DNA of 24,799 nt from a virus, in the IMG/VR virus record IMGVR_UViG_3300028286_000709, positions 1-24,799 of that record. One strand, given 5' to 3'. Of the stretch, positions 15,746 to 23,390 are shown in pieces (position 1 is the stretch's first letter; every line of letters begins with the position of its first letter). The notes beneath the pieces are model-generated. The model saw only the letters and a program-made list of their open reading frames with translations, did no database searches and was not told the origin of the DNA. The position numbers were made by a program, and so were the translations under genes.

Positions 15746-16132
15746 TTAGGGAATGAAGACGCGATTTTTAGTGGGGCGAATTTGTAAGTGTATCCACCTC
15801 TTATTGGGCGGTTCGTGGGTATGGATAGGGCTTTCCATGTAAAGTCCGTACTTTACCAAGAGGTCTAAGTTGGTCAAACACCACTTGCCAAAGCTGCCAT
15901 CCTCGTCTCTAAAGTCAACCGCTTCACACGTCATGTGGGCCGACTTCTTGGCTCCTCGGGCATTTTTGTTATAATGTCCAGGACGGTAGCCACTTGTTAC
16001 GACTAAGGGTTTCCCCCACTCTTTCCTAATATTATTGACGGCATCTAACAGCTTGTTAAGGTTTTCTTCTAACTCGGGGGTCAGGGGGTAGTCACGGTCA
16101 CGTCCCTTAAGGATTTCGTCTCGGCTAATCAT
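15746..16132 (-). CDS. M15-family peptidase, probable endolysin (128 aa)
   Basis: The protein has the M15 / D-Ala-D-Ala carboxypeptidase-like zinc signature: SGYRPGHYN (47-55), SAHMTCEAVDF with H66-x6-D73 as ligands, and RWIHLQ with H115 as third ligand. Family members cut peptide cross-links of peptidoglycan. It is a single-domain enzyme without signal peptide or cell-wall-binding domain, so release would depend on the holin. AGGAG lies 7 nt upstream of its ATG, and the gap to the portal stop is 9 nt. The location between portal and scaffold is unusual for a lysis gene, since the XhlA-like holin is about 8 kb downstream. A virion-associated wall-opening role cannot be excluded. Confidence 0.85.
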   Translation of the reverse strand: MISRDEILKGRDRDYPLTPELEENLNKLLDAVNNIRKEWGKPLVVTSGYRPGHYNKNARGAKKSAHMTCEAVDFRDEDGSFGKWCLTNLDLLVKYGLYMESPIHTHEPPNKRWIHLQIRPTKNRVFIP

Positions 16133-16141
16133 GTGATTCTC

Positions 16142-18178
16142 CTACTGGTTTATCATTGGGGGTACCATTGGTGGTTGCCCTAATTCTCCTTCAGGTGGTA
16201 ATGCTTCCGGTCCGGGGGCCGGAGCGGGACCCGGGGTAGCTCCTGGCGGGGGACCGGTTAAGGCTGCCTTTTCTTGCGCCGCTACTTGTACCCTGTCTCT
16301 AATGTGTTGTTTGCACAACTCTTTGAGTTGCTGCTCCAGTGATTGAAACTCTTGCGTCATGAAGTATTCCAACGCCCATGATATCATATTCTCGTGGTCC
16401 ATCAAGTCTTCGGGTGGAATATAGCGACCGGTGGCAATCATCTCATCGAATACTTCTTTTTGTCTGTTCTCGGCGAGGGCCAATCTGTCGTACATTCCTT
16501 CCAATTCATTCAACTTGAGCAGCTTTAACGAAGTTCGCGTGGGGACGCCAGCCTTCTCAAAAAGGGGCTGTAACGTTAAGATTTCTTCCCTCCTTGACAT
16601 CGGGTCGAGGGAGAGAGATACCCCGTACTCCCCTACTATATCATAGCCACCATCAATATCACTACCTTTTAGGTCAACCGCTTCTAATGCATTCTCTTTA
16701 CCTAACACGTATATGGTACGATTGACAGGCCAATGCTTGCATATTAATTTGAGGATAGCCTTGTAAATACTCTCTACTACAAGGACGTACTTGTTGAAGA
16801 TACGCCTTCGAATCATGTTACCTTGATTGGTGGCATAGTTCATGCTAGTGCCTGAAGTCTCCCTCTTCTGCACCCCGAACATGGCATCATTGACACCCAT
16901 GACGTCATTGATACCTTGAATCAGGTTCATCCTAGTAGATACCATTTCTGGCATTAGTTGGGGCACTTCCATAAAGTATGGGGGTTGGTTACCGCTAATT
17001 TTCATAACGTCCCACGGGGAGTTACTGATATTGACTTGCGCTTCAGCAGTATCGGGTAGAATCATCCTAGCCGCTCCATGGGCTTGGATATTGTCCATTA
17101 CAGCGGTATCTAATCTGGCCAAGCTATCTTGCAAAGTAGCCGCATATTCTACTGGGGAACGTCCCCATACCACGTTGGGAACATCGATATCGGTCAATAT
17201 ATGATAGGGCAGGATAGCCTGCTCAGGTGTCTTCTTTAATTTTTCTTCGACGACTTCATCGGGGTATCCACTTTCTTGAACCTTGCGAGCCGCTCCCGGA
17301 TGGCGAAATTTAAAAGGAGAAGGACGGCAACTTTCCACCACGCCGCCACCAGAACTAATGACACAAAACCTACCAAGATAGCCATTTGTTGGTAACCCCG
17401 TTTCCCAATATTGTAGAAGTTCTACCGAGTTAAATCTGTCGTGAGACAGGTTGCTTTGTCTAGTTGCGGCATGTTGGATACTGCTATCACGAGTTACTTT
17501 ACTAGCTTTCAATATCTCCTCTTTGTCGGGCCACTTGGCTATCGCTTCATCATAATCAATATATATCCGTTCAATAATCCATTTTACTTCTTTCCACGTC
17601 CTGGCATCGGGGTCGATAAACACATTCCACGTAAAGGGAACTGAGATGTCGATATCCCCTTCTAGCTTTACCGTTCCCTCTTTCTCGTCCCAATCGACGA
17701 TATCACCTTTAGTAGAATCCCATACCGTTTTCAAGATTCCCGTTCCGTATAACAGGGCGTGAAGGGAAAGTTGGTCCACTTTCTCTTGCATATCGTAGTG
17801 ACGGATGGCCCACCTAACAACGCGGTCAGCGGCATCGGCCCGCCTATGGTCATCTTGGTCAGAGGAAGTAGGACGCATGACTACCGATGGAGGGTTGGCC
17901 GACATTTGGGCGTGAAGGAAGCGTAGATTTTTAAAAGTATACGCTACATTAACATCAGCACCAGATTGGTCGATACCAGGCATCGCAGTATTATAACTAG
18001 CCTCTAAAGAGGTTGTCATAAAGTTCATGCTAGCCAAGGTACTGGTGGCGTATATTGCTTGCTCATTTTTCAGCCAACGCTGTTCAAATGGCTGCCTCTG
18101 AGCTTGAGAATCTCTAAATCGTTTCATTATGTTGATTGAAGCGAGGTCATCGTTCCAAGATGAGACTTTTACTGCCAT
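16142..18178 (-). CDS. Portal protein (678 aa)
   Basis: The portal forms the dodecameric ring through which DNA enters the head. The N-terminus is helical (MKRFRDSQAQRQPFEQRWLKNEQ). FRDSQ..R..FE..W and later TGILKTVWDSTKGDIV, FTWNVFIDPDARTW, and SPVEYAATLQDSLARLDTA are typical of the large podovirus-type portals. A helical clip/crown follows with RRRIFNKYVLVVESIYKAI and MSRREEILTLQPLFEKAG. Residues about 640-678 are Pro/Gly-rich (GPPPGATPGPAPAPGP), a flexible C-terminal tail. At 678 residues it fits the 600-750 range of such portals. It lies between an 89-residue gene and the M15 peptidase, close to the large terminase. The family assignment is from pattern and context. Confidence 0.85.
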   Translation of the reverse strand: MAVKVSSWNDDLASINIMKRFRDSQAQRQPFEQRWLKNEQAIYATSTLASMNFMTTSLEASYNTAMPGIDQSGADVNVAYTFKNLRFLHAQMSANPPSVVMRPTSSDQDDHRRADAADRVVRWAIRHYDMQEKVDQLSLHALLYGTGILKTVWDSTKGDIVDWDEKEGTVKLEGDIDISVPFTWNVFIDPDARTWKEVKWIIERIYIDYDEAIAKWPDKEEILKASKVTRDSSIQHAATRQSNLSHDRFNSVELLQYWETGLPTNGYLGRFCVISSGGGVVESCRPSPFKFRHPGAARKVQESGYPDEVVEEKLKKTPEQAILPYHILTDIDVPNVVWGRSPVEYAATLQDSLARLDTAVMDNIQAHGAARMILPDTAEAQVNISNSPWDVMKISGNQPPYFMEVPQLMPEMVSTRMNLIQGINDVMGVNDAMFGVQKRETSGTSMNYATNQGNMIRRRIFNKYVLVVESIYKAILKLICKHWPVNRTIYVLGKENALEAVDLKGSDIDGGYDIVGEYGVSLSLDPMSRREEILTLQPLFEKAGVPTRTSLKLLKLNELEGMYDRLALAENRQKEVFDEMIATGRYIPPEDLMDHENMISWALEYFMTQEFQSLEQQLKELCKQHIRDRVQVAAQEKAALTGPPPGATPGPAPAPGPEALPPEGELGQPPMVPPMINQ

Positions 18179-18190
18179 AATAATACATCC

Positions 18191-18460
18191 TTAGTAGTAG
18201 TAGCCAAATCGGCGAAGGGTCGGTTCAATCATCTTGAGCAAGTTTTGTACCCGCTCACTCTTTTTTTTCATTTTCATCAAGTCACACTTCAACCGCCTCA
18301 ACACTAAAAAGTCTACCTCATCGCCGGTACCGTCGTCAATACGTTGGATACAAGCTCGAACGTGGTCTTCAACATTAGGTTTCTTTTCTTTGGGTTGACT
18401 TGTAGGTATCCCAACTTGTAATAGTAAGGAAATCTTACCTTTATTGGAATCGTCGTGCAC
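18191..18460 (-). CDS. Hypothetical protein between TerL and portal (89 aa)
   Basis: It starts at a GTG at 18460, supported by GGGGAGG (18466-18472) 5 nt upstream, and overlaps the end of the large terminase gene by 20 nt. The N-terminal third is Ser/Lys/Pro-rich and the rest helical and basic (VEDHVRACIQRIDDG, RRLKCDLMKMKKKSERVQNLLKM), ending in RRFGYYY. I do not recognise it. Its tight position between terminase and portal suggests a packaging or portal-assembly accessory, but this is only inferred from context. Confidence 0.75.
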   Translation of the reverse strand: MHDDSNKGKISLLLQVGIPTSQPKEKKPNVEDHVRACIQRIDDGTGDEVDFLVLRRLKCDLMKMKKKSERVQNLLKMIEPTLRRFGYYY

Positions 18461-19898
18461 GAGTACCTCCCCTTCGTTGAACCGCTTTTCGGTGAAGTTC
18501 TATCTTAGCTTTTTCTATACTCATTTTTCTTTTTTCGTTTTCGTTATAGAGCCACGACTGCCAGTTGGTATTAGTTTGAGGTGCGGCTTCCCTTTTTGGT
18601 TTCACATCTTGAAAATATTGGCTGGCATCCAAGAGATGGTAATCGCTGCCTGATGCTATCTTCCCTTCTCGACTATCACTCCACCTAGCGGATGTTATTT
18701 CGTCAATAAGGAGGTCGGCAGTGGGGGATATTTTGAGGGACTTCCCCAACTCTTCTTGGAAGTTTTTTATCAGTTCCCCTTTCCTATCATTCTTTTTGTA
18801 AACGCCGGTATAGCTGATTCCCATACTGGCAGCGGTATGGATATACCATGCCTCGTGGGGGTCCGATATCCTCCGAACGATGTTGACATTTTGGCTGAGT
18901 TTGGTCACCGCATTAACTAATTCAGTCGGTACGTAGACTCCTTTAATGTATTCAGCCCGGATGCAATACCAGGTACCCGTTAAAGGGTCCTCTGCCCAAA
19001 GGGTGTATCCGAGGGCAGACTTTACTGCAGGGTCCACCGATTCCACATGTCGCCATAGAGGTGAGTAATTGATGGGTAACTGAACCATGTTATTGTAATC
19101 GAAGTAGAATACGGCGTTATCATCGCTCATCCACTCGCCGAAGAGACGGGAGTTTCTAACGTGCTCTGGTAAATGGGCAAGGGAAGCTAAGATTTCCCCT
19201 TGTCGTTGGGGGTCTTTGTATAGGGGATTATCTAACATCTTGAAGCGGTACGTTTTCGCTACCGAGTCGCCTAACCCGTCTACAAATTTTTGTACTTGGA
19301 CATTGCGGACTAAGGGAGTAAAGGACGCAATAAAGTGTCCATCTCGTGCCTGTATCCGGATGAGAAGTTCGTTCAAGATGTCGACGGTAGGCGGTAACTC
19401 GTCTAGCCATACCAAATGGGCTACGTAGGATTGAATCCGTTCGCGGGCCATGTTGGGATTCTCTAACGACTGGAAAACTATACGGTTACCATTATCCAGT
19501 TCCAAGCGTTGTATAATGTTACCGATTCGCACTTCTTTGTAGGTACCCGGCTCGAGGTAGGACCGTATTTTAGGTAAGAGAGATTCCTCGATTTGCTTTC
19601 CAGTCCTACCACATACCAAGGCAAGCAGGGGCTCCTGTCCCCACTGTTCTGGTCTCTTCCACTTGGGATGAGTTTCAGTAAGGAACCAAGAGGTGATTCT
19701 AGCAGCTACCGCTGATTTCCCAGACTGGTTACCAGCCCTTATTATTTGAATCTTGTGACTATTTATATCGTCGATAACTTCTTGCTGGGCAGGGGTCGGT
19801 TTACTATCTGGATTGGCCGGGTCAAAACACTCCTGTCGACGGAGCTTTTCTAGCTTCTCCATCGCGGCGAGGAGTAATTTGTCCGGTTTTTTCGTCAT
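18441..19898 (-). CDS. terL: Terminase large subunit (485 aa)
   Basis: This is the packaging motor. The ATPase has a Walker A-like GNQSGKS (56-62, K61) preceded by IIRA, a Walker B HLVWLDE (161-167, D166/E167) and a coupling motif SFTPL (192-196). The C-terminal nuclease has candidate RNase H-fold acidic residues D289 (ESVDPAVKS), D346 (RISDPHEAW) and D424 (HLLDASQY). The N-terminal region (about 1-50) has PTPAQQEVIDDI, a typical adenine-binding lead. Length is usual for the family. The ribosome site before the ATG is weak. It is separated from the small subunit by about 3.5 kb of structural genes, which is uncommon. Confidence 0.95.
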   Translation of the reverse strand: MTKKPDKLLLAAMEKLEKLRRQECFDPANPDSKPTPAQQEVIDDINSHKIQIIRAGNQSGKSAVAARITSWFLTETHPKWKRPEQWGQEPLLALVCGRTGKQIEESLLPKIRSYLEPGTYKEVRIGNIIQRLELDNGNRIVFQSLENPNMARERIQSYVAHLVWLDELPPTVDILNELLIRIQARDGHFIASFTPLVRNVQVQKFVDGLGDSVAKTYRFKMLDNPLYKDPQRQGEILASLAHLPEHVRNSRLFGEWMSDDNAVFYFDYNNMVQLPINYSPLWRHVESVDPAVKSALGYTLWAEDPLTGTWYCIRAEYIKGVYVPTELVNAVTKLSQNVNIVRRISDPHEAWYIHTAASMGISYTGVYKKNDRKGELIKNFQEELGKSLKISPTADLLIDEITSARWSDSREGKIASGSDYHLLDASQYFQDVKPKREAAPQTNTNWQSWLYNENEKRKMSIEKAKIELHRKAVQRRGGTRARRFQ

Positions 19899-19932
19899 AC
19901 CGTCTTTACAAGTTGTAGGAGGATATACTCGA

Positions 19933-20307
19933 CTATTCTTCCATTAGAGTTTGTACTGAAGTTACTGTTACCGATGATGCACCTCCTGTAGTTATCACTA
20001 CATCGCCGAGGGAAAGGAGGGGTAAGTAGGTTTGGTCGGCAAGTAAGTCGCTATTTAGCTTAATGAAAAAATCACCGGCACCGGTAATGGAAACGGTTTT
20101 ACTATCGACCGGAGTCCCGCTACCGAGGCTACTACGAAGTTTGGCAGTTACCGTACCAGAGGCAGCTCCCACCGTGATACAGATGACTAGATTTTTACTA
20201 CCGCCAGCCGTGATAGGAAATTTTTTACTGATAGGGGAATCCGTTTGAGACGCCCCAATCGCGGCTATTCCCGGTAATGTTACTGTGTTAGGTATCCAAG
20301 CGTTCAT
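19933..20307 (-). CDS. Hypothetical small structural-type protein (124 aa)
   Basis: The protein is beta-rich and uncharged (TVTLPGIAAIGASQTDSPISKKF, then LVICITVGAASGTVTAKL, SVTVTSVQTLMEE). There is a run of short strands with Gly/Ser/Thr turns, as in decoration or fibre proteins. No domain is recognised. GGGAG lies 6 nt upstream of its ATG. It is the first gene after the terminator-promoter pair at 20338-20403, and the large terminase follows within 34 nt. It might be a capsid or head-fibre component placed in this packaging operon. Confidence 0.65.
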   Translation of the reverse strand: MNAWIPNTVTLPGIAAIGASQTDSPISKKFPITAGGSKNLVICITVGAASGTVTAKLRSSLGSGTPVDSKTVSITGAGDFFIKLNSDLLADQTYLPLLSLGDVVITTGGASSVTVTSVQTLMEE

Positions 20308-20337
20308 AATATCTCCCTTGCTACTATCCTCCTTACT

Positions 20338-20366
20338 AGTGTAGCCAAATAATTGGCAAAAGTCAA
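20338..20366 (-). promoter_or_regulatory. Sigma-70-like promoter with palindromic spacer (TTGACT-N17-TACACT)
   Basis: TTGACT (20361-20366), a 17-nt spacer and TACACT (20338-20343) lie on the minus strand directly after the terminator T-tract. The spacer contains GCCAATTATTTGGC (20344-20357), an inverted repeat with 5-bp arms that would sit on one face of the DNA under RNA polymerase. This looks like an operator. It would drive the 124-residue gene, terminase, the 89-residue gene, portal and M15 peptidase. Confidence 0.65.
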
Positions 20367-20403
20367 GTAAAAGAAAAAGACTAGCTCGGAGGAGGAGCTA
20401 GTC
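20367..20403 (-). terminator. Strong intrinsic terminator after 503-aa fibre
   Basis: GACTAGCTC (20379-20387) and GAGCTAGTC (20395-20403) form a perfect 9-bp stem around a 7-nt loop. On the minus strand the stem is followed by TTTTTCTTTTAC. It ends the transcript of the small terminase/fibre unit 21 nt after the fibre stop codon. Confidence 0.92.
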
Positions 20404-20423
20404 TCATAACGGGTTAACTATTA

Positions 20424-21935
20424 TTAAGCGTAATAACGGACGTAAACAACGTCACCTTCAACCAGCTCAGTAGCTCCGCCAGCCGCGACTTCATTAGCCC
20501 AAGTAACTCGGGTAACGCCGTCAACGGTGGACAGGGTGTAACTGTCAGTGGGGTGCATGTAAAGGGAACCTACGAAAATCATTTCGCTGTTTGGAGTAAC
20601 AACTTCACCGAGGTTGATGTAGCCGTTGGAGATGTCAGTGCTGGTCAGGGTGAATTTCTCTTTGGTGGGGGCAGCGGGGACAAACGTCTCAAGAGCGTAA
20701 ATGCGGTCAGAAAGTTCTTCATCAGCCGTTTCGCGAGCAGACTGCTCAGCCGATACCGCTGCAATCCTAGCGTCGACTTCTGCTTTGATAGCCGAGTCAA
20801 GGAGTTTGTTTGCGCTATTAAGGGACTGGGTAAGGGAAGCAGCGGTGAAGTCAGTCGTCTTCAGGTAGTTGGAGGTAGCGTGGCCAGCGTAGCTACCATC
20901 AGAGTTAAGTCCTGCTCCACTTTGGGTAGCATCTAATTCGGACTGGAGTCCGGAGTCGCCACTTTGGCGGTCCGACACTTCTTGAGCGAGGGCAGCGTCA
21001 TTGCTCAAAACGTAGCTAGCGAAAGCTGTATCGTTTGTGGTATCAACGCTGTTGATGAGGGAGACGATTTCAGCGAAGGAATCTTTGTCGGCATCCGATG
21101 CGAGGAGGATGGCGTCGATTCGGCTTTTCTCTGTATCGATTTGTCCTTGGAGGTCTGTATCGATAACATCAGCGTAGTCTTTGGCATCTTGCAGTGCTTT
21201 AGCAATGGAGCCTTCACCGATGCCTTCAATGGTATCAAGTCTAGCATCGAGAGCGTCGTCAGCTGATTCTCTAGCGGATTGCTCAGCGGAGATAGCCGCT
21301 TCACGAGCAGATTGTTCAGCGTCGACATCGGCGATACGGGCATCAACTTCAGCTTTGAGGGCGGCATCCAAAAGTTTGTCAGCATTGTGGAGGGAGGCGG
21401 TAACGCTAGCGGAAGAGAAGTCAGATGATTTAATGTAGTTGGAGGAGGAGTGTGAAGTGTAGCTTCCATCAGAACCGAGGCCGGCACCGACTTGAGTAGC
21501 GTCGAGTTCGGATTGGATAAGGGCGTCTGCCGCCATCCGAGCGGTCTCTTCAGAAGAGATTTGGCCGAGGACAGTAGAAGCGAAGTTGGCATCGTCATTG
21601 ATAGCAGCGGCAAGTTCATTCAATGTGTTGAGGAGGGCAGGGGCACCATCAACGAGGTCAGCAATCTTTTGGTCGGTGTAAGCGTTAGCTGCTGACTCAA
21701 CAGCGGAGTCACCGGCATCAACATAACTCTTGCGGGAGAGGTCGTTGCTATTGCTGGGGTCGGAGCTAACTTTCGGCATCACCAACATTTGGAACATGTC
21801 GCTGCCGTCAAGTTTGAAGAGGTTGACGTCAGAGCCGGAGCTGTTCTTGATTCGGAACGATTCGTTGTTTAAGAACAATACCTTGGTTCCGTCAATGGCA
21901 TCGTTCTTGATAAACTTCTTTTTAATCTGTGACAT
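20424..21935 (-). CDS. Long coiled-coil fibre with two ~190-aa repeats (503 aa)
   Basis: The N-terminal part (KFIKNDAIDGTKVLFLNNESF) is an assembly or anchor segment. Residues about 94-213 and 276-403 are a duplication with 190-residue spacing. Each copy contains an N..N-I/A..IND..FAS block, then QSELDATQ.GAGL.SDGSY and SANKLLD(S/A)..KAEVDARIA, followed by a heptad-rich A-EQSARE-A coil. The C-terminal domain (about 425-503) is beta-rich and ends in LVEGDVVYVRYYA, similar in shape to the end of the 125-residue neighbour (ENDILLVSYYY). The gene has no GGTACC site and looks GC-richer than the tail genes, suggesting high expression or separate origin. An internal promoter candidate lies about 165 nt upstream. 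It is a probable virion fibre; which part of the virion is unknown. Confidence 0.78.
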   Translation of the reverse strand: MSQIKKKFIKNDAIDGTKVLFLNNESFRIKNSSGSDVNLFKLDGSDMFQMLVMPKVSSDPSNSNDLSRKSYVDAGDSAVESAANAYTDQKIADLVDGAPALLNTLNELAAAINDDANFASTVLGQISSEETARMAADALIQSELDATQVGAGLGSDGSYTSHSSSNYIKSSDFSSASVTASLHNADKLLDAALKAEVDARIADVDAEQSAREAAISAEQSARESADDALDARLDTIEGIGEGSIAKALQDAKDYADVIDTDLQGQIDTEKSRIDAILLASDADKDSFAEIVSLINSVDTTNDTAFASYVLSNDAALAQEVSDRQSGDSGLQSELDATQSGAGLNSDGSYAGHATSNYLKTTDFTAASLTQSLNSANKLLDSAIKAEVDARIAAVSAEQSARETADEELSDRIYALETFVPAAPTKEKFTLTSTDISNGYINLGEVVTPNSEMIFVGSLYMHPTDSYTLSTVDGVTRVTWANEVAAGGATELVEGDVVYVRYYA

Positions 21936-21956
21936 AGAACATCCTTACTTAACTAG

Positions 21957-22334
21957 TTAATAATAATAGCTTACTAAAAGAATATCATTCTCTTCCAATA
22001 AGCCATCCAGTTGATAGCCATCCCAATTTACTTGATTAGCGGTAACAATGAAATCGTGATTGATGAATTGGAGACATCCGCCTTGAGGCATGATAGTCAC
22101 ATTATAACCTACATTGGGAGTATGTGTCAAGGAAAAAGATTTGGTAGATAAATGACTGGCAGTTATTGTTATCATCTCCGTTTGAGGCCGTGGCAAATCA
22201 TCTTGAAAGTATGACTTGAGATTAGCCATGCTGGCTTTTCTGGTGGAGAGGGTAGAGATATCTACCACTACTGCTAAATCGTCACTGGTAACTACAGGTA
22301 AATCGTCTAAATCGCTTATTTTTTTATTGGCCAT
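21957..22334 (-). CDS. Small fibre-tip-like protein (125 aa)
   Basis: The N-terminus KKISDLDDLPVVTSDDLAVVVDIST...RKASMANLKSYF is a stereotyped phage structural lead found in many appendage proteins. The C-terminal 60 residues (LTHTPNVGYNVTIMPQGG, then ANQVNWDGYQLDGLL and NDILLVSYYY) form a small beta domain. It is reminiscent of the end of the 503-residue fibre, with which it may be paralogous. GGAGG lies 9 nt upstream of the ATG. It is likely a companion subunit or fibre-proximal piece. The gene also contains a near-perfect promoter pointing at the next gene. Confidence 0.68.
   Translation of the reverse strand: MANKKISDLDDLPVVTSDDLAVVVDISTLSTRKASMANLKSYFQDDLPRPQTEMITITASHLSTKSFSLTHTPNVGYNVTIMPQGGCLQFINHDFIVTANQVNWDGYQLDGLLEENDILLVSYYY
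22101..22130 (-). promoter_or_regulatory. Intragenic promoter candidate (TTGACA-N18-TATAAT)
   Basis: Within the 125-residue gene the minus strand has TTGACA (22125-22130), an 18-nt spacer and TATAAT (22101-22106), both perfect hexamers. It would start a transcript about 160 nt before the 503-residue fibre gene. The coding sequence (LTHTPNVGYNV) constrains the bases, so coincidence is possible. The fit to expected high fibre expression makes it worth listing. Confidence 0.5.
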
Positions 22335-22355
22335 ATAATAAATCCTCCGTGATTA

Positions 22356-22742
22356 TTATAGCTCAAGGTAGTCTCCCGTTTCAAGTAGCAAAAATCCACT
22401 ACTTTCTACGATACCGGCAGGACCCCAATAGGTGAGCTCGACATCGACGCCATTGTCATTTTCCCAACAAAAGGTTACTTGCTTAGTATTAACACTACCA
22501 GAAGAGTAGGTGTCAGTGGTATAGTAGCCAGTTGCATTAAGGGCGGAAAAGAAGCGTACCTTTTCACCCAATTGTCTGACGCGGAAAGTGAGGTAAGTGG
22601 AGCCGTCGGGAAAGGTGTATGATATCCTAGTACCGGGGTTGACTCGAAGTGAGGTTACCACAATGTTGTACGCGGGAGCTACCGCTGTATTTGTGATTTC
22701 GACTATACTACCGGATGAGCCGGAAGGGGTAACGGCTGCCAT
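22356..22742 (-). CDS. Hypothetical beta-rich protein (128 aa)
   Basis: The protein begins with AAVTPSGSSGSIVEITNTAV and has alternating strands (NIVVTSLRVNPGTRISYTFPD, TYLTFRVRQLGEKVRFFSALN, NGVDVELTYWG) and no charged helix. It looks like a structural or tail-associated protein of jelly-roll or Ig-like type, but no family is recognised. It begins 2 nt after the 208-residue gene, with GGGGG in the end of that gene as ribosome site. It is part of the small-terminase operon. Confidence 0.68.
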   Translation of the reverse strand: MAAVTPSGSSGSIVEITNTAVAPAYNIVVTSLRVNPGTRISYTFPDGSTYLTFRVRQLGEKVRFFSALNATGYYTTDTYSSGSVNTKQVTFCWENDNGVDVELTYWGPAGIVESSGFLLLETGDYLEL

Positions 22743-22744
22743 GA

Positions 22745-23371
22745 TTAGCCCCCACTTTCGATTATTCTAATGTCGCACGGACCGTCAACTGCCCTAGCAT
22801 AAAGCTCGACACCGGCTTGGATATCCAGACCGAGGGCGTCCTTTGGTCCGATAGGCCACCCTTGTCCCTGATTGGCTTTTGCTTGCGTTTCAGCAATGTA
22901 TATGGTACCGGAGGTAGACCAGTTCTTGATGGCGATAGCTGCCCTGTCTACTAGGGAAGCGGGTACCAATAAGGAAACAACGCTATTGACGGTATGTTGA
23001 CTAACCTTAAGGGTGGCACCCCCTAGTATGCGGGTATCAGAGCTACCGGTAGATACCGCTCTTGCCGATAGTTCCAAGTCACAAGCCGCGGTGTGAGTTA
23101 TCACTACTCGGAGGCGGGTAGACGTGGTACCGGTTCTCTTTTGTATTAGTTGAGTGGTAGGTTGATTGGTAGTGGGGAAGGTGAGAAGGGAAACCTGTTT
23201 ACCATCACCGGTGAGGGCAAATACTTCTACCGTAAGGTTTCCCTCAGTTGAATTAATCCATAAGAAGAAGAGGGCGGCATCGGATTGAATCGACAAGTCT
23301 TGAGTGATAACCCCTGCCGAAGTCCGGCTGGCCTTCACTACCATTTCTTGTAATCCCGTCTTCAGAATCAA
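22745..23371 (-). CDS. Hypothetical structural-type protein (about 199-208 aa)
   Basis: A TTG at 23371 with AAAGGGAA upstream is one possible start. An ATG at 23344 (MVVKASRTSAGVI) is another, and removes nine residues. The protein is beta-rich, with SDAALFFLWINSTEGNLTVEVFAL, TSTRLRVVITHTAACDLELSARAV and a C-terminal LGLDIQAGVELYARAV.G.CDIRIIES block. The last part resembles the 'effective carbohydrate or adhesin' beta-domains near the ends of many phage proteins. No domain is recognised. It follows the small terminase by about 20 nt. Confidence 0.65.
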   Translation of the reverse strand: MILKTGLQEMVVKASRTSAGVITQDLSIQSDAALFFLWINSTEGNLTVEVFALTGDGKQVSLLTFPTTNQPTTQLIQKRTGTTSTRLRVVITHTAACDLELSARAVSTGSSDTRILGGATLKVSQHTVNSVVSLLVPASLVDRAAIAIKNWSTSGTIYIAETQAKANQGQGWPIGPKDALGLDIQAGVELYARAVDGPCDIRIIESGG

Positions 23372-23390
23372 GCAAGTTCCCTTTCCCTGC

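Noticed and set aside
21005-21619. 204-codon minus-strand frame inside the 503-residue fibre
   Set aside because: It is an alternative frame of the repetitive fibre gene; its product is a Leu/Ser/Pro-rich shadow, while the main frame has recognisable fibre repeats.
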